From contig CAZMTA010000013.1 of the NCBI GenBank assembly GCA_964569085.1, positions 1 through 64,000 on the forward strand: a stretch of DNA of 64,000 bases, read 5' to 3'. This document shows, in pieces, positions 32,362-39,270 of the stretch (within the stretch, counting starts at the first letter, position 1; each line of letters opens with the position of its first letter). Made by a program: the position numbers and the translations under genes. A model generated the notes under the pieces. The model worked only from the letters and a program-made list of their open reading frames with translations. It made no database searches and was not told where the DNA came from. The DNA comes from JAJCZZ01 sp964569085 (GTDB taxonomy: Bacteria > Gemmatimonadota > Gemmatimonadetes > Longimicrobiales > Gaopeijiaceae).

Positions 32362-34083
32362 ATGGCTCAGGCAACCACCGCCGAGGTCCCCGAGACCCAC
32401 GGGCACGACGCCCACCACGACGACCATCACGGTCCCTCGGGGATTCTCAAGTACATCTGGTCCACCGACCACAAGATCATCGCCCAGCAGTACCTCTGGA
32501 CGGGCATGTTCATGGCGGTCATCGGTGGGCTGATGGCGTACGTCTTCCGGATGCAGCTCGCCTTCCCCGGGATCTCCGTCCCGGGCTTCGGCGTGGTGTC
32601 TCCCGGCGAGTACAACGCCCTGGTCACGAACCACGGCTCCATCATGATCTTCTGGGTGGCGATGCCCATGCTCATCGCCGCCTTCGGGAACTTCCTGATC
32701 CCCCTGATGATCGGGGCGGACGACATGGTGTTCCCGCGGATCAACCGCCTCTCCTACCAGGTCTTCCTGGTGTCGGCGATCCTGATCCTGGCCTCGCTCG
32801 TGGTGGAGGGCGGCGGCTTCGGCGGCGCCTGGACCGCCTACCCGCCCCTGTCGTCCACGGCGGAGTACAACCTCACGGACCTGGGCTCGACGCTCTGGCT
32901 CCTGGCGGTGGCGCTGGAGTTCGTGGCCTTCCTCCTGGGGGGCATCAACTTCATCGTCACCCTGATGAACTCCCGGGCGCCGGGCATGAAGGCCTACGAC
33001 ATCCCCGTGGTCGTGTGGATGATCGTCATCGCCAGCATCCTCTTCATGCTGTCGGTGGGGCCGCTCATCGCCGGGGCGATCATGCTCCTCTTCGACCAGA
33101 CGCTGGGCACGGGCTTCTACGACCCCGCCCGGGGCGGGGACCCGATCCTCTGGCAGCACCTCTTCTGGTTCTTCGGGCACCCCGAGGTCTACGTGGTGCT
33201 CCTGCCGGCCATCGGCATCGTCATCGACATCATCGCGACCTTCGCCCGGAAGAAGCTCTTCGGGTACAAGATCATGGTGTACACGGCGGTGGCCACGGCG
33301 GTGCTCTCCTTCTTCGTGTGGGCGCACCACCAGTTCATCGCGGGAATCGACCCCCGCATGGCGAACATCTTCACCGTGACGACGCTGCTGATCTCGGTGC
33401 CCATCGCCGAGCTCCTCTTCGTCATCATCGCCACGCTGTACGGCGGCTCGATCCGCCTCACCACCCCCATGCTCTGGGCGCTGTCCTTCGTGGCCACGTT
33501 CCTCATCGGGGGCGTGACGGGGATCTTCCTGGGAGCGTCGGGCGCGGACGTGTACCTGCACGACACCTACTTCGTGCTGGCCCACTTCCACTACACGTTC
33601 TTCCCCATCGCCATCATCGGGACGTTCGCGGCCTACACGTACTGGTTCCCGAAGATGTACGGGCGGATGATGGACGAGACCCTGGGCAAGATCCACTTCT
33701 GGGGCACGGTGATCCCGTTCAACTTCATCTTCATCCCGCTCTTCGCGCTGGGGATGGGGGGGCAGCACCGCCGCATCTACAACTTCCAGAACTTCCCCGA
33801 GCTGGCGGAGATGCAGCCCCTGCGGGTGGTGGCGACGGTGTCGCTCATCATCATGCTGCTCTTCCAGCTCGTGTTCTTCTTCAACGTCTTCAAGAGCCTG
33901 CGGAGCGGGAAGAAGGCCGGGAAGAACCCCTGGAAGGCGAACACGCTGGAGTGGACCACCGAGTCCCCGCCGCCCCACGGCAACTGGCCCCGGGACGAGC
34001 TGCCCAACGTGTACCGCGGCCCGTACGAGTACAGCGTGCCGGACCGAGAGACCGACTACTGGCCCCAGAACGAGCCGAGCTGA
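32362..34083 (+). CDS. coxA: Cytochrome c oxidase subunit I
   Basis: A 573-residue subunit I with about 12 helices. Heme a/a3 and CuB ligands are visible: His91 (TNHGSIMIFW), His273 with Tyr277 (GHPEVY, the cross-linked pair), His322-His323 and the late His408 and His410 (AHFHY). The GHPEV form with Glu275 marks the A1 type of heme-copper oxidase, with the glutamate that ends the D proton channel. The N-terminus is His/Asp-rich (HGHDAHHDDHHG), which could handle metal. A 15-base gap separates it from coxB; the C-terminal tail is long and soluble. Confidence 0.96.
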   Translation: MAQATTAEVPETHGHDAHHDDHHGPSGILKYIWSTDHKIIAQQYLWTGMFMAVIGGLMAYVFRMQLAFPGISVPGFGVVSPGEYNALVTNHGSIMIFWVAMPMLIAAFGNFLIPLMIGADDMVFPRINRLSYQVFLVSAILILASLVVEGGGFGGAWTAYPPLSSTAEYNLTDLGSTLWLLAVALEFVAFLLGGINFIVTLMNSRAPGMKAYDIPVVVWMIVIASILFMLSVGPLIAGAIMLLFDQTLGTGFYDPARGGDPILWQHLFWFFGHPEVYVVLLPAIGIVIDIIATFARKKLFGYKIMVYTAVATAVLSFFVWAHHQFIAGIDPRMANIFTVTTLLISVPIAELLFVIIATLYGGSIRLTTPMLWALSFVATFLIGGVTGIFLGASGADVYLHDTYFVLAHFHYTFFPIAIIGTFAAYTYWFPKMYGRMMDETLGKIHFWGTVIPFNFIFIPLFALGMGGQHRRIYNFQNFPELAEMQPLRVVATVSLIIMLLFQLVFFFNVFKSLRSGKKAGKNPWKANTLEWTTESPPPHGNWPRDELPNVYRGPYEYSVPDRETDYWPQNEPS

Positions 34084-34094
34084 GGTAAGCCACC

Positions 34095-34667
34095 GTGGAA
34101 AAGCCTGTCGCAACCCTCCGCAGCGCCACCGGGATCCCCACCGGCCGCCTGGCCGTCTGGTGGCTCCTGGCCTCCGAGGTCGTGATCTTCGGCGGCCTGC
34201 TGGCCGCCTACCTCCTGTTCCGGCTGGGCCACCCCGAGTGGGCCGACGCCGCGGCGGTGACCAACACGACCATCGGCGCGACCAACACCTTCGTCCTCCT
34301 GACCTCCTCCTTCACGGCGGTGCTGGCGCACCAGGCCGCGGAGAAGGGTGACGGGAAGAAGGCCGCCAGGTTCCTGGTCTTCACCATCATCGGGGCCTGC
34401 CTCTTCCTGGGCATCAAGAGCTACGAGTGGTGGTACGAGATCTCCCACGGCTACACGATCACCAGCAACGGCTTCTGGTCGTTCTACTACACGGCCGCCG
34501 GGCTCCACGCCGCGCACGTCATCGCCGGCGCCATCGTCATGGGCTTCGTGGCGAAGGACGCCGCCCAGGGCAAGGAGCTCCAGCGGGTCGAGCTGGCCGG
34601 CATCTACTGGCACTTCGTGGACGTCGTCTGGATCTTCCTCTTCCCTCTCCTCTACATCGCGAAGTAG
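34095..34667 (+). CDS. Cytochrome c oxidase subunit III (first copy)
   Basis: A 190-residue heme-copper oxidase subunit III with five hydrophobic helices, like the short bacterial/CyoC form. Typical sequences are LLASEVVIFGGLLAAYL at the first helix, FWSFYYTAAGLHAAHVIAG and IYWHFVDVVWIFLFPLLY at the end. Starts with GTG 11 bases after coxA. It stabilises subunit I and supports proton uptake. A second, different subunit III is encoded at 35448. Confidence 0.9.
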   Translation: MEKPVATLRSATGIPTGRLAVWWLLASEVVIFGGLLAAYLLFRLGHPEWADAAAVTNTTIGATNTFVLLTSSFTAVLAHQAAEKGDGKKAARFLVFTIIGACLFLGIKSYEWWYEISHGYTITSNGFWSFYYTAAGLHAAHVIAGAIVMGFVAKDAAQGKELQRVELAGIYWHFVDVVWIFLFPLLYIAK

Positions 34668-34676
34668 AGGCACGCC

Positions 34677-35414
34677 ATGGCTGAGCACACCGACACCACC
34701 GAGCACCACGACGACGGCCACCACGACGTCAACTACACCAAGATCTACGTGGCCCTGCTGGTCCTGCTGGTCATCAGCATCCTGGGGCCCGAGATCGGCA
34801 TCACCTGGGTCACGCTGGTCACGGCCTTCGGGATCGCCCTGGTGAAGGCCACCATGGTGATCAACAACTTCATGCACCTGAAGTGGGAAAAGGCCATCAT
34901 GAAGTGGATGCTGGCCACGTCCCTGGTCATCGTGGCCCTCTTCTTCTTCGGGGTCGCGCCCGACGTCATGAAGCACGAGGGCCTCCGCTGGCAGAACCTG
35001 GCGGCCATGGCCGCCATCGAGCGGGGCATCGAGTCCGAGGATCACGGCGAGGACGGTGAGGGCGAGCACGCCGCCGCCGACGAGGAGCACGCCGCGGAGG
35101 AGGACGCCGCGGAGGCCGAGGCCCCGGCCGCCGTCGCCTTCAACCCGGCCCAGGCCTACACCTCCACCTGCGCCACCTGCCACGGCCCGCAGGGCGGCGG
35201 GGACGGCCCCGGCGCCGCGGCGCTGGACCCGCAGCCCGCCTCCTTCAACGACGCCTCCTTCTGGGAGGGCGCCACCGACGAGAGCATGGCCAACGTCATC
35301 AAGAACGGCGGCGCGGCCGCCGGCCTCTCCGCCGCCATGCCCGCCTGGGGCTCGCTCTACACCGACGAGCAGATCCAGCAGATCGTCGATCACCTGAAGA
35401 CCTTCCGGCCGTAG
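34677..35414 (+). CDS. Oxidase subunit IV fused to a cytochrome c domain
   Basis: A 245-residue fusion. The N-terminal 95 residues are a prokaryotic subunit IV (COX4/CyoD-like) with three helices and the typical MVINNFMHLKWEK segment. A highly acidic linker (residues about 120-150, mostly Glu, Asp and Ala) leads to a class I cytochrome c domain with Cys165-x-x-Cys168-His169 (CATCH) and the probable axial Met221 (AAMPAWG). Such a fusion would tether a donor heme to the oxidase. The His-rich start recalls that of subunit I. It begins 9 bases after the first subunit III gene. Confidence 0.85.
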   Translation: MAEHTDTTEHHDDGHHDVNYTKIYVALLVLLVISILGPEIGITWVTLVTAFGIALVKATMVINNFMHLKWEKAIMKWMLATSLVIVALFFFGVAPDVMKHEGLRWQNLAAMAAIERGIESEDHGEDGEGEHAAADEEHAAEEDAAEAEAPAAVAFNPAQAYTSTCATCHGPQGGGDGPGAAALDPQPASFNDASFWEGATDESMANVIKNGGAAAGLSAAMPAWGSLYTDEQIQQIVDHLKTFRP

Positions 35415-35447
35415 CCGCGCCGGAGACCCTCCCACCCCGCGAGCAGC

Positions 35448-36047
35448 ATGCAGAGCGCCACTGCCCCCGAGATGGAGACGAGGCCCGAGCCCCGTCCGAG
35501 GAGGAAGATCCTCCCCGACGGCGTCCTCGGGATGCTCCTCTTCATCTTCACGGAGGCCATGCTGTTCGCCGGGTTCATCTCGGCCTTCGTCATCGTGAAG
35601 TCCCGGGCGGCCGGGCAGATGTGGCCTCCCTACGGCCAGCCCCGGCTCCCTGCCGAGGAGACCGCCGTCAACACGGCGGCGCTGCTCCTGAGCGGGCTGG
35701 TCCTCGGGTTCGCCCAGTACGCCTACCGGAAGGACCGCCGCCGGGCTCTGGTGCCCTTCGCGGCGTCCATCCTCCTGGGGCTCTTCTTCGTGGGCTTCCA
35801 GGGCGTGGAATGGGCCCAGCTCCTGGCGCAGGGGCTGACCATCCAGTCGTCCTCCTACGGGGGCTTCTTCTACCTCATCGTCGGAGCCCACGCGCTCCAC
35901 GCGGTGGGAGCCCTGGCTGCGCTGGGCTGGGCCTGGGTCCGGCTCCAGCGGGACGACCTGAGCCAGCCGGCCTTCGCCACGGTGCAGCTCTTCTGGTACT
36001 TCGTCGTCCTCCTCTGGCCTCTCCTCTACTGGCAGGTGTACCTGTGA
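35448..36047 (+). CDS. Heme-copper oxidase subunit III (second copy)
   Basis: A 199-residue protein with five helices and the usual subunit III sequences: FIFTEAMLFAGFISAF at the first helix, GVEWAQLLAQGL and YLIVGAHALHAVGALAAL, ending VQLFWYFVVLLWPLLYWQVYL. It differs clearly from the first copy (34095), so the pair is not a recent duplication. It may replace the first copy under another condition, or belong to a longer four-subunit complex. Its stop overlaps the next gene (GTGA). Confidence 0.85.
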   Translation: MQSATAPEMETRPEPRPRRKILPDGVLGMLLFIFTEAMLFAGFISAFVIVKSRAAGQMWPPYGQPRLPAEETAVNTAALLLSGLVLGFAQYAYRKDRRRALVPFAASILLGLFFVGFQGVEWAQLLAQGLTIQSSSYGGFFYLIVGAHALHAVGALAALGWAWVRLQRDDLSQPAFATVQLFWYFVVLLWPLLYWQVYL

Positions 36048-36310
36048 TCTCCTCGCGACGCTGGATCATCGGTGGCCTGGCCCTGCTCCTCCTGGCGCTC
36101 CTCCCCGACGTGGCGGCGGCGTGCCCGGTCTGCTTCGACCCCCGGGAGGAGAACCGCATGGCCTTCCTGGCCACGACGGCCTTCCTGAGTTTCCTGCCCC
36201 TGGGCATGGTGGCGGGGGCCGGATACTGGCTGCGGCGACGGATGCACGAGATCGACGAAGCCGAGGCCGAGGAGCTTCTCGGCGAGGCCGGGGAGACCCC
36301 CGAGCGGTGA
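36044..36310 (+). CDS. Small exported/membrane protein with CPVCF motif
   Basis: An 88-residue protein starting at GTG 36044, overlapping the subunit III stop. It has a signal-like helix (IIGGLALLLLALLPDVAAA), then CPVCFDPREENRMAFLATT, a second helix (FLSFLPLGMVAGAGYWL) and an acidic C-terminus (EAEAEELLGEAGE). The two cysteines on the outer side of the membrane could bind copper or form a redox disulfide; a role in oxidase assembly is inferred from position only. Its stop overlaps the next start. Confidence 0.65.
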   Translation: MISSRRWIIGGLALLLLALLPDVAAACPVCFDPREENRMAFLATTAFLSFLPLGMVAGAGYWLRRRMHEIDEAEAEELLGEAGETPER

Positions 36311-36597
36311 GCCCCACGCCCTACGCCTGGGTGCTGCTGGGCAGCACCTTCGTCCTCTCCGCCCTCTGGGCGGCGGTCCTGCTCGTCCTCGTGCGCCTGC
36401 GCGAGGCCGACGGAGCGTCCGGCCGTCCGGCCCACCGGGGCCACATGGGGGTCGAGCTCGCCTGGGCGGTGATCCCGGCGCTTCTCGTCCTGGCCGTGGT
36501 CGTGCCCGCTCTCCAGTCGGGCTCCCTTCCGGTCGACGGTCCCGCGGCCCGGAGCCCCCGCGTAGCCGCCGCCACCCCGGTCGTCCCCGCGGACTGA
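36307..36597 (+). CDS. Subunit II-like membrane anchor without the CuA domain
   Basis: A 96-residue protein with two helices separated by a short charged loop. The second part, HMGVELAWAVIPALLVLAVVVPAL, closely follows the pattern of the second transmembrane helix of oxidase subunit II (xEIxWTxIPxxIL). The protein ends soon after in a disordered tail, with no cupredoxin domain. It starts with GTG overlapping the preceding gene and is the last gene of the oxidase run. It may be a degenerate subunit II or a structural/assembly subunit. Confidence 0.6.
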   Translation: MSPTPYAWVLLGSTFVLSALWAAVLLVLVRLREADGASGRPAHRGHMGVELAWAVIPALLVLAVVVPALQSGSLPVDGPAARSPRVAAATPVVPAD

Positions 36598-36606
36598 GGC
36601 TCCCGG

Positions 36607-36651
36607 CCCTCCGATCCCGGAGGGCTCCGACGGCCCCGCCGTTGCGGCGGG
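36607..36651 (+). terminator. Two tandem hairpins after the oxidase locus
   Basis: Hairpin 1 pairs CCCTCCG (36607-36613) with CGGAGGG (36618-36624). Hairpin 2 pairs CCCGCCG (36635-36641) with CGGCGGG (36645-36651). There is no T-run; they lie between the last oxidase gene and the TPR protein and are the best candidates for an operon end. Confidence 0.45.
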
Positions 36652-36706
36652 TCCCACCGCCGTCGCACCATGGGGGACGTTCGACCCCCACCTGGAGGCC
36701 CGCCCG

Positions 36707-37393
36707 GTGAGCGCACCCCCTCCCGATCCCCGGCCCGAAGGACCCCTCGCCCCGGTGCGGCGACACTACACCGCGCCCACCGGCGGCCGCACCCGCGACG
36801 CCTTCGAGCAGGCGCAGAACCTGAAGATCGCCCTCTGGTCGCTGGTGGGTGTGGCCCTCGGGGGCCTGGGCGGGTTCGTGGGCGGCCACCCCTTCGTTGG
36901 AGCCCTCGTGGGCGGCGTGGCGATGTACATGATGGTCCAGGGCCTGGTCGGGGCGTCGGGCGCCGCCGGCAGCCGGATCCACGCTCCGTCCGGCGCGAGC
37001 ACCCCCCACGCCCGGGAGCACTCCCGCGCCGAGTCGCTGGTGGTGCGGGGGCACTACCGGGAGGCGGTGGAGGTCTTCGAGGCGGCCATCGCCGAGGACC
37101 CGGGCGACCCCACGCCCTACCTCCGCATCGCCCGGGTCCACCGGGACCACCTGGACGAGCTGGAGGCGGCGGCGGGGTGGTTCCGTCGGGCGCTCCGGGA
37201 CGCGGACCTGACGCCGGGGCGGGCTGCGGTGGCCCGTCGGGAGCTGGTGGAGCTGTACGTGCACCGCATGGGGGAGGAGGCGCGGGCGGCGCCGGAGCTG
37301 GCGCGCATGGCCGAGGAGCTCGCGGGGACCGAGGACGGAGAGTGGGCGGCGAGGGAGCTGGCGCGGATCAAGGAGTCCATGCGGGAGGGGTAG
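36707..37393 (+). CDS. Membrane protein with TPR-like repeats
   Basis: A 228-residue protein. After a proline-rich start, two hydrophobic segments (LWSLVGVALGGLGGFVGG and FVGALVGGVAMYMMVQGLVG, residues about 45-82) should lie in the membrane. The remainder, from about 100, has two to three TPR-like helical pairs (AESLVVRGHYREAVEVFEAAIAEDPGDPTPYLRIARVH). Starts at GTG 36707. Function unknown; TPR parts commonly mediate protein contacts. It sits just after the oxidase locus, but two hairpins lie between, so it may be separately transcribed. Confidence 0.7.
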   Translation: MSAPPPDPRPEGPLAPVRRHYTAPTGGRTRDAFEQAQNLKIALWSLVGVALGGLGGFVGGHPFVGALVGGVAMYMMVQGLVGASGAAGSRIHAPSGASTPHAREHSRAESLVVRGHYREAVEVFEAAIAEDPGDPTPYLRIARVHRDHLDELEAAAGWFRRALRDADLTPGRAAVARRELVELYVHRMGEEARAAPELARMAEELAGTEDGEWAARELARIKESMREG

Positions 37394-37408
37394 GGCGGCC
37401 TTCGTGAC

Positions 37409-37558
37409 GGGGGGCCCCACCGCGGGCTCCCTGCGAGGAGACCGCTTCGCCGATGTGGGCGAGGGGGCACCATGCCGTGAGGGTGGCTCCGCTCTGCTCG
37501 GGGCCGACCGGATCCCCTCGCAGAGTCTCCGTGCAGGGAGCCCGCGGTGGGGCCCCCC
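37409..37558. repeat. 150-bp nested inverted repeat
   Basis: Bases 37409-37434 and 37533-37558 are a perfect 26-bp inverted repeat. Inside it, GGAGAC (37437-37442) pairs with GTCTCC (37525-37530), and GCGAGGGG (37459-37466) pairs with CCCCTCGC (37514-37521). Only about 47 bases remain in the loop. The nested order allows one long cruciform or RNA hairpin with small bulges. No start codon with a ribosome site is associated, and reading frames across it look like translated repeat. Confidence 0.85.
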
Positions 37559-37694
37559 ACCCTGGTGGCGATTCCTGCCTGTCCACCGTTTCGGGTTTCC
37601 GGGCGGGCGTCCTGGTCCCCCCGAGGGGCGGGCCGTGGCGGGCTGGCGCCCGCCTTCGTCGTGCGGGTGGGTTCGCCACCGGTGCCCGGCGGGC

Positions 37695-37842
37695 GGCCGC
37701 TGCGCGGCCTGGCCGGGCGTGCCTACGATCCCTTTCCCGGTCGTTCCGAAGCTTCGCTCCGGGGGGCCTCGCGGCGCTGCGCGCCTGACTCGGCCGGGGT
37801 TTCCGGGGCTGCGCCCCGGTTGGCCTCGCGGCGCTGCGCGCC
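37695..37842. repeat. Array of four hairpins sharing a TGC loop, with a 21-bp direct repeat
   Basis: Four perfect stems each close on TGC: GGCCGC/GCGGCC (37695-37709), GGCGC/GCGCC (37773-37785), CCGGGGC/GCCCCGG (37803-37819) and GGCGC/GCGCC again (37830-37842). The second and fourth lie in an identical 21-base direct repeat at 37765-37785 and 37822-37842, 57 bases apart. The stems differ while the loop stays the same, which argues for selection on structure or a common origin. With the palindrome to its left, it fills the 545-base gap between 37393 and 37939; I see no gene in this stretch. Confidence 0.75.
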
Positions 37843-37867
37843 GGGCTCGGCCTGGGCTTCCAGGGGG

Positions 37868-37916
37868 GCAAAGAAACGGGGCCGGCGCTTTCGCGCCGGC
37901 CCCGGTGCTTCTTTGC
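37868..37916 (-). terminator. Strong hairpin terminator of the susC-susD operon
   Basis: GGGGCCGGCGC (37878-37888) pairs with GCGCCGGCCCC (37893-37903), extended outside by GCAAAGAA (37868-37875) with TTCTTTGC (37909-37916). Read on the minus strand the loop is GAAA, a GNRA tetraloop, and the outer arm gives a T-rich TTTCTTTG end, so it should terminate transcripts coming from susD, whose stop is 23 bases away. It may work on both strands. Confidence 0.8.
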
Positions 37917-37938
37917 TTCCTTCCCTAGCGTGCGTGGA

Positions 37939-39261
37939 TCAGGGCACGTTCGGGTTGGTGTTCTGCTCCGACTCGGGGATCGGGAAGCAGTAGTCCCGGG
38001 TGGTCAGGTGCGAGCCGGTGTCCAGGCTTCCGCTGACCTGCTCCAGGGGCTGGAGCTCGCCGGGCGTGTTGTTCTCGTTCCAGCGCCGGAGCGCCGGGAG
38101 ACGACGGGCCTCGAGCCACATCTCGATGGCGTGCTCGCGCTTGAGCGCGGCCCACGCCTCCGCCATGGTGGCCGGAGTGACGGGGCCCATGCCGGCGGAG
38201 GCCCGCAGGTTGTTGATGATGCCCACGGCCGTACCCATGTCGCCGTTGTTCAGCGCGGCCTCGGCCTGGATGAGGCGCATCTCCGGACCCGAGCTGAGCT
38301 CGATGTCCGCGTCGTCGCTGGGGTACTTGGTCTGCGGGTTCCAGGGAACGAGACCGCAGCAGGACGTCGAGGCGTCCCCGGTCTCGCCGGTCACCCGGTA
38401 CGGGACCCGGGGGTCTCCGTCGGGGTTGCCCACGGGCTCGAAGCCGTAGTCCTCCACCCAGGTGCTCCACTGGGTGTGGGCCTTGTACGGCTGGCCCTTG
38501 GTGGCCAGGTAGACCCGGTTGCCCTGGGAGTCGTCTCCGATGTTGAAGTAGGGGACGACGTAGCTGAAGCCGTCGGGCACCTGGTTGGCGTCCGCGACCG
38601 CGGCCGACCAGTTCCCCAGGTAGGCGTTCACCGACGCCCGGCCGGCGATGGCCGCCGTCCGCACATCGCCGGTGCCGAGGCTCGCGGCCTGGTCGAACAG
38701 CTCGATGGCCCGCGTCAGGAACGTCCCGTTGTCCTGCGGGGCCCCGCCGTCCACGACCACCTGGCAGAGGGACTCACCGCCCAGGCGATAGGCGTATCCG
38801 CCCCAGAGGTAGAGCTGGGCCAGCTGCGCCTGGTCCTGATCGCCGCTGTCCAGGCCCTGGATGCGCTCCAGGCCGTTCTCGACCATGAAGCGCGCCCGGT
38901 GGACGTTCTCCCAGTGGGTGCCCACCTCGTCGTCGTTGAGCTCACCCCGCTGCTGCTCGGGGGTGATGCCGAAGCTCCCGGTGGAGCCCGACGGGTGGAT
39001 CTCCCGGGCCACGGCGCCTCCCGTGTACGCGATCCAGTTGATCGCGTCCGCGAGGGCCCGGCCGGCGCCGTTCACGATGGCGCTCTGGGCGTCGGGGGAA
39101 TTGAGGAAGTCGGATGCGATGGGTCCGGGGTTCACCACGTCGGTGTCGCACGCGGCGAGCCCGAGCCCGAGGGTCAGGGCGAGAACGCCCTTCACCCCGT
39201 TCCGGGTCTTGCGCCAAGCCGGCTGCCGCCCGCTGGCGCGCTTGCTCGTGTCGCTCGTCAT
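37939..39261 (-). CDS. RagB/SusD-family nutrient-uptake outer membrane lipoprotein
   Basis: A 440-residue SusD-like protein. A basic N-terminus leads to the signal LALTLGLGLAACDTDVVNPGP, with lipidation at the Cys of LAAC and the usual early NPGP motif. Helical SusD/TPR-like regions follow (QLYLWGGYAYRLGGESLCQVVVD, AIELFDQAASLG). It acts as the extracellular lid over the SusC channel encoded 9 bases upstream. The length is shorter than that of sugar-binding Bacteroides members, and no polysaccharide-degrading enzyme is next to it, so the cargo is not predictable and need not be a glycan. Confidence 0.9.
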   Translation of the reverse strand: MTSDTSKRASGRQPAWRKTRNGVKGVLALTLGLGLAACDTDVVNPGPIASDFLNSPDAQSAIVNGAGRALADAINWIAYTGGAVAREIHPSGSTGSFGITPEQQRGELNDDEVGTHWENVHRARFMVENGLERIQGLDSGDQDQAQLAQLYLWGGYAYRLGGESLCQVVVDGGAPQDNGTFLTRAIELFDQAASLGTGDVRTAAIAGRASVNAYLGNWSAAVADANQVPDGFSYVVPYFNIGDDSQGNRVYLATKGQPYKAHTQWSTWVEDYGFEPVGNPDGDPRVPYRVTGETGDASTSCCGLVPWNPQTKYPSDDADIELSSGPEMRLIQAEAALNNGDMGTAVGIINNLRASAGMGPVTPATMAEAWAALKREHAIEMWLEARRLPALRRWNENNTPGELQPLEQVSGSLDTGSHLTTRDYCFPIPESEQNTNPNVP

Positions 39262-39270
39262 GTCGCCTCC

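Noticed and set aside
37404..37993. Several 110-170 codon frames in the hairpin region
   Set aside because: Their translations mirror the palindrome and the repeats on both strands (for example GGPTAGSL read from either side). No ribosome site and no conserved-looking start.
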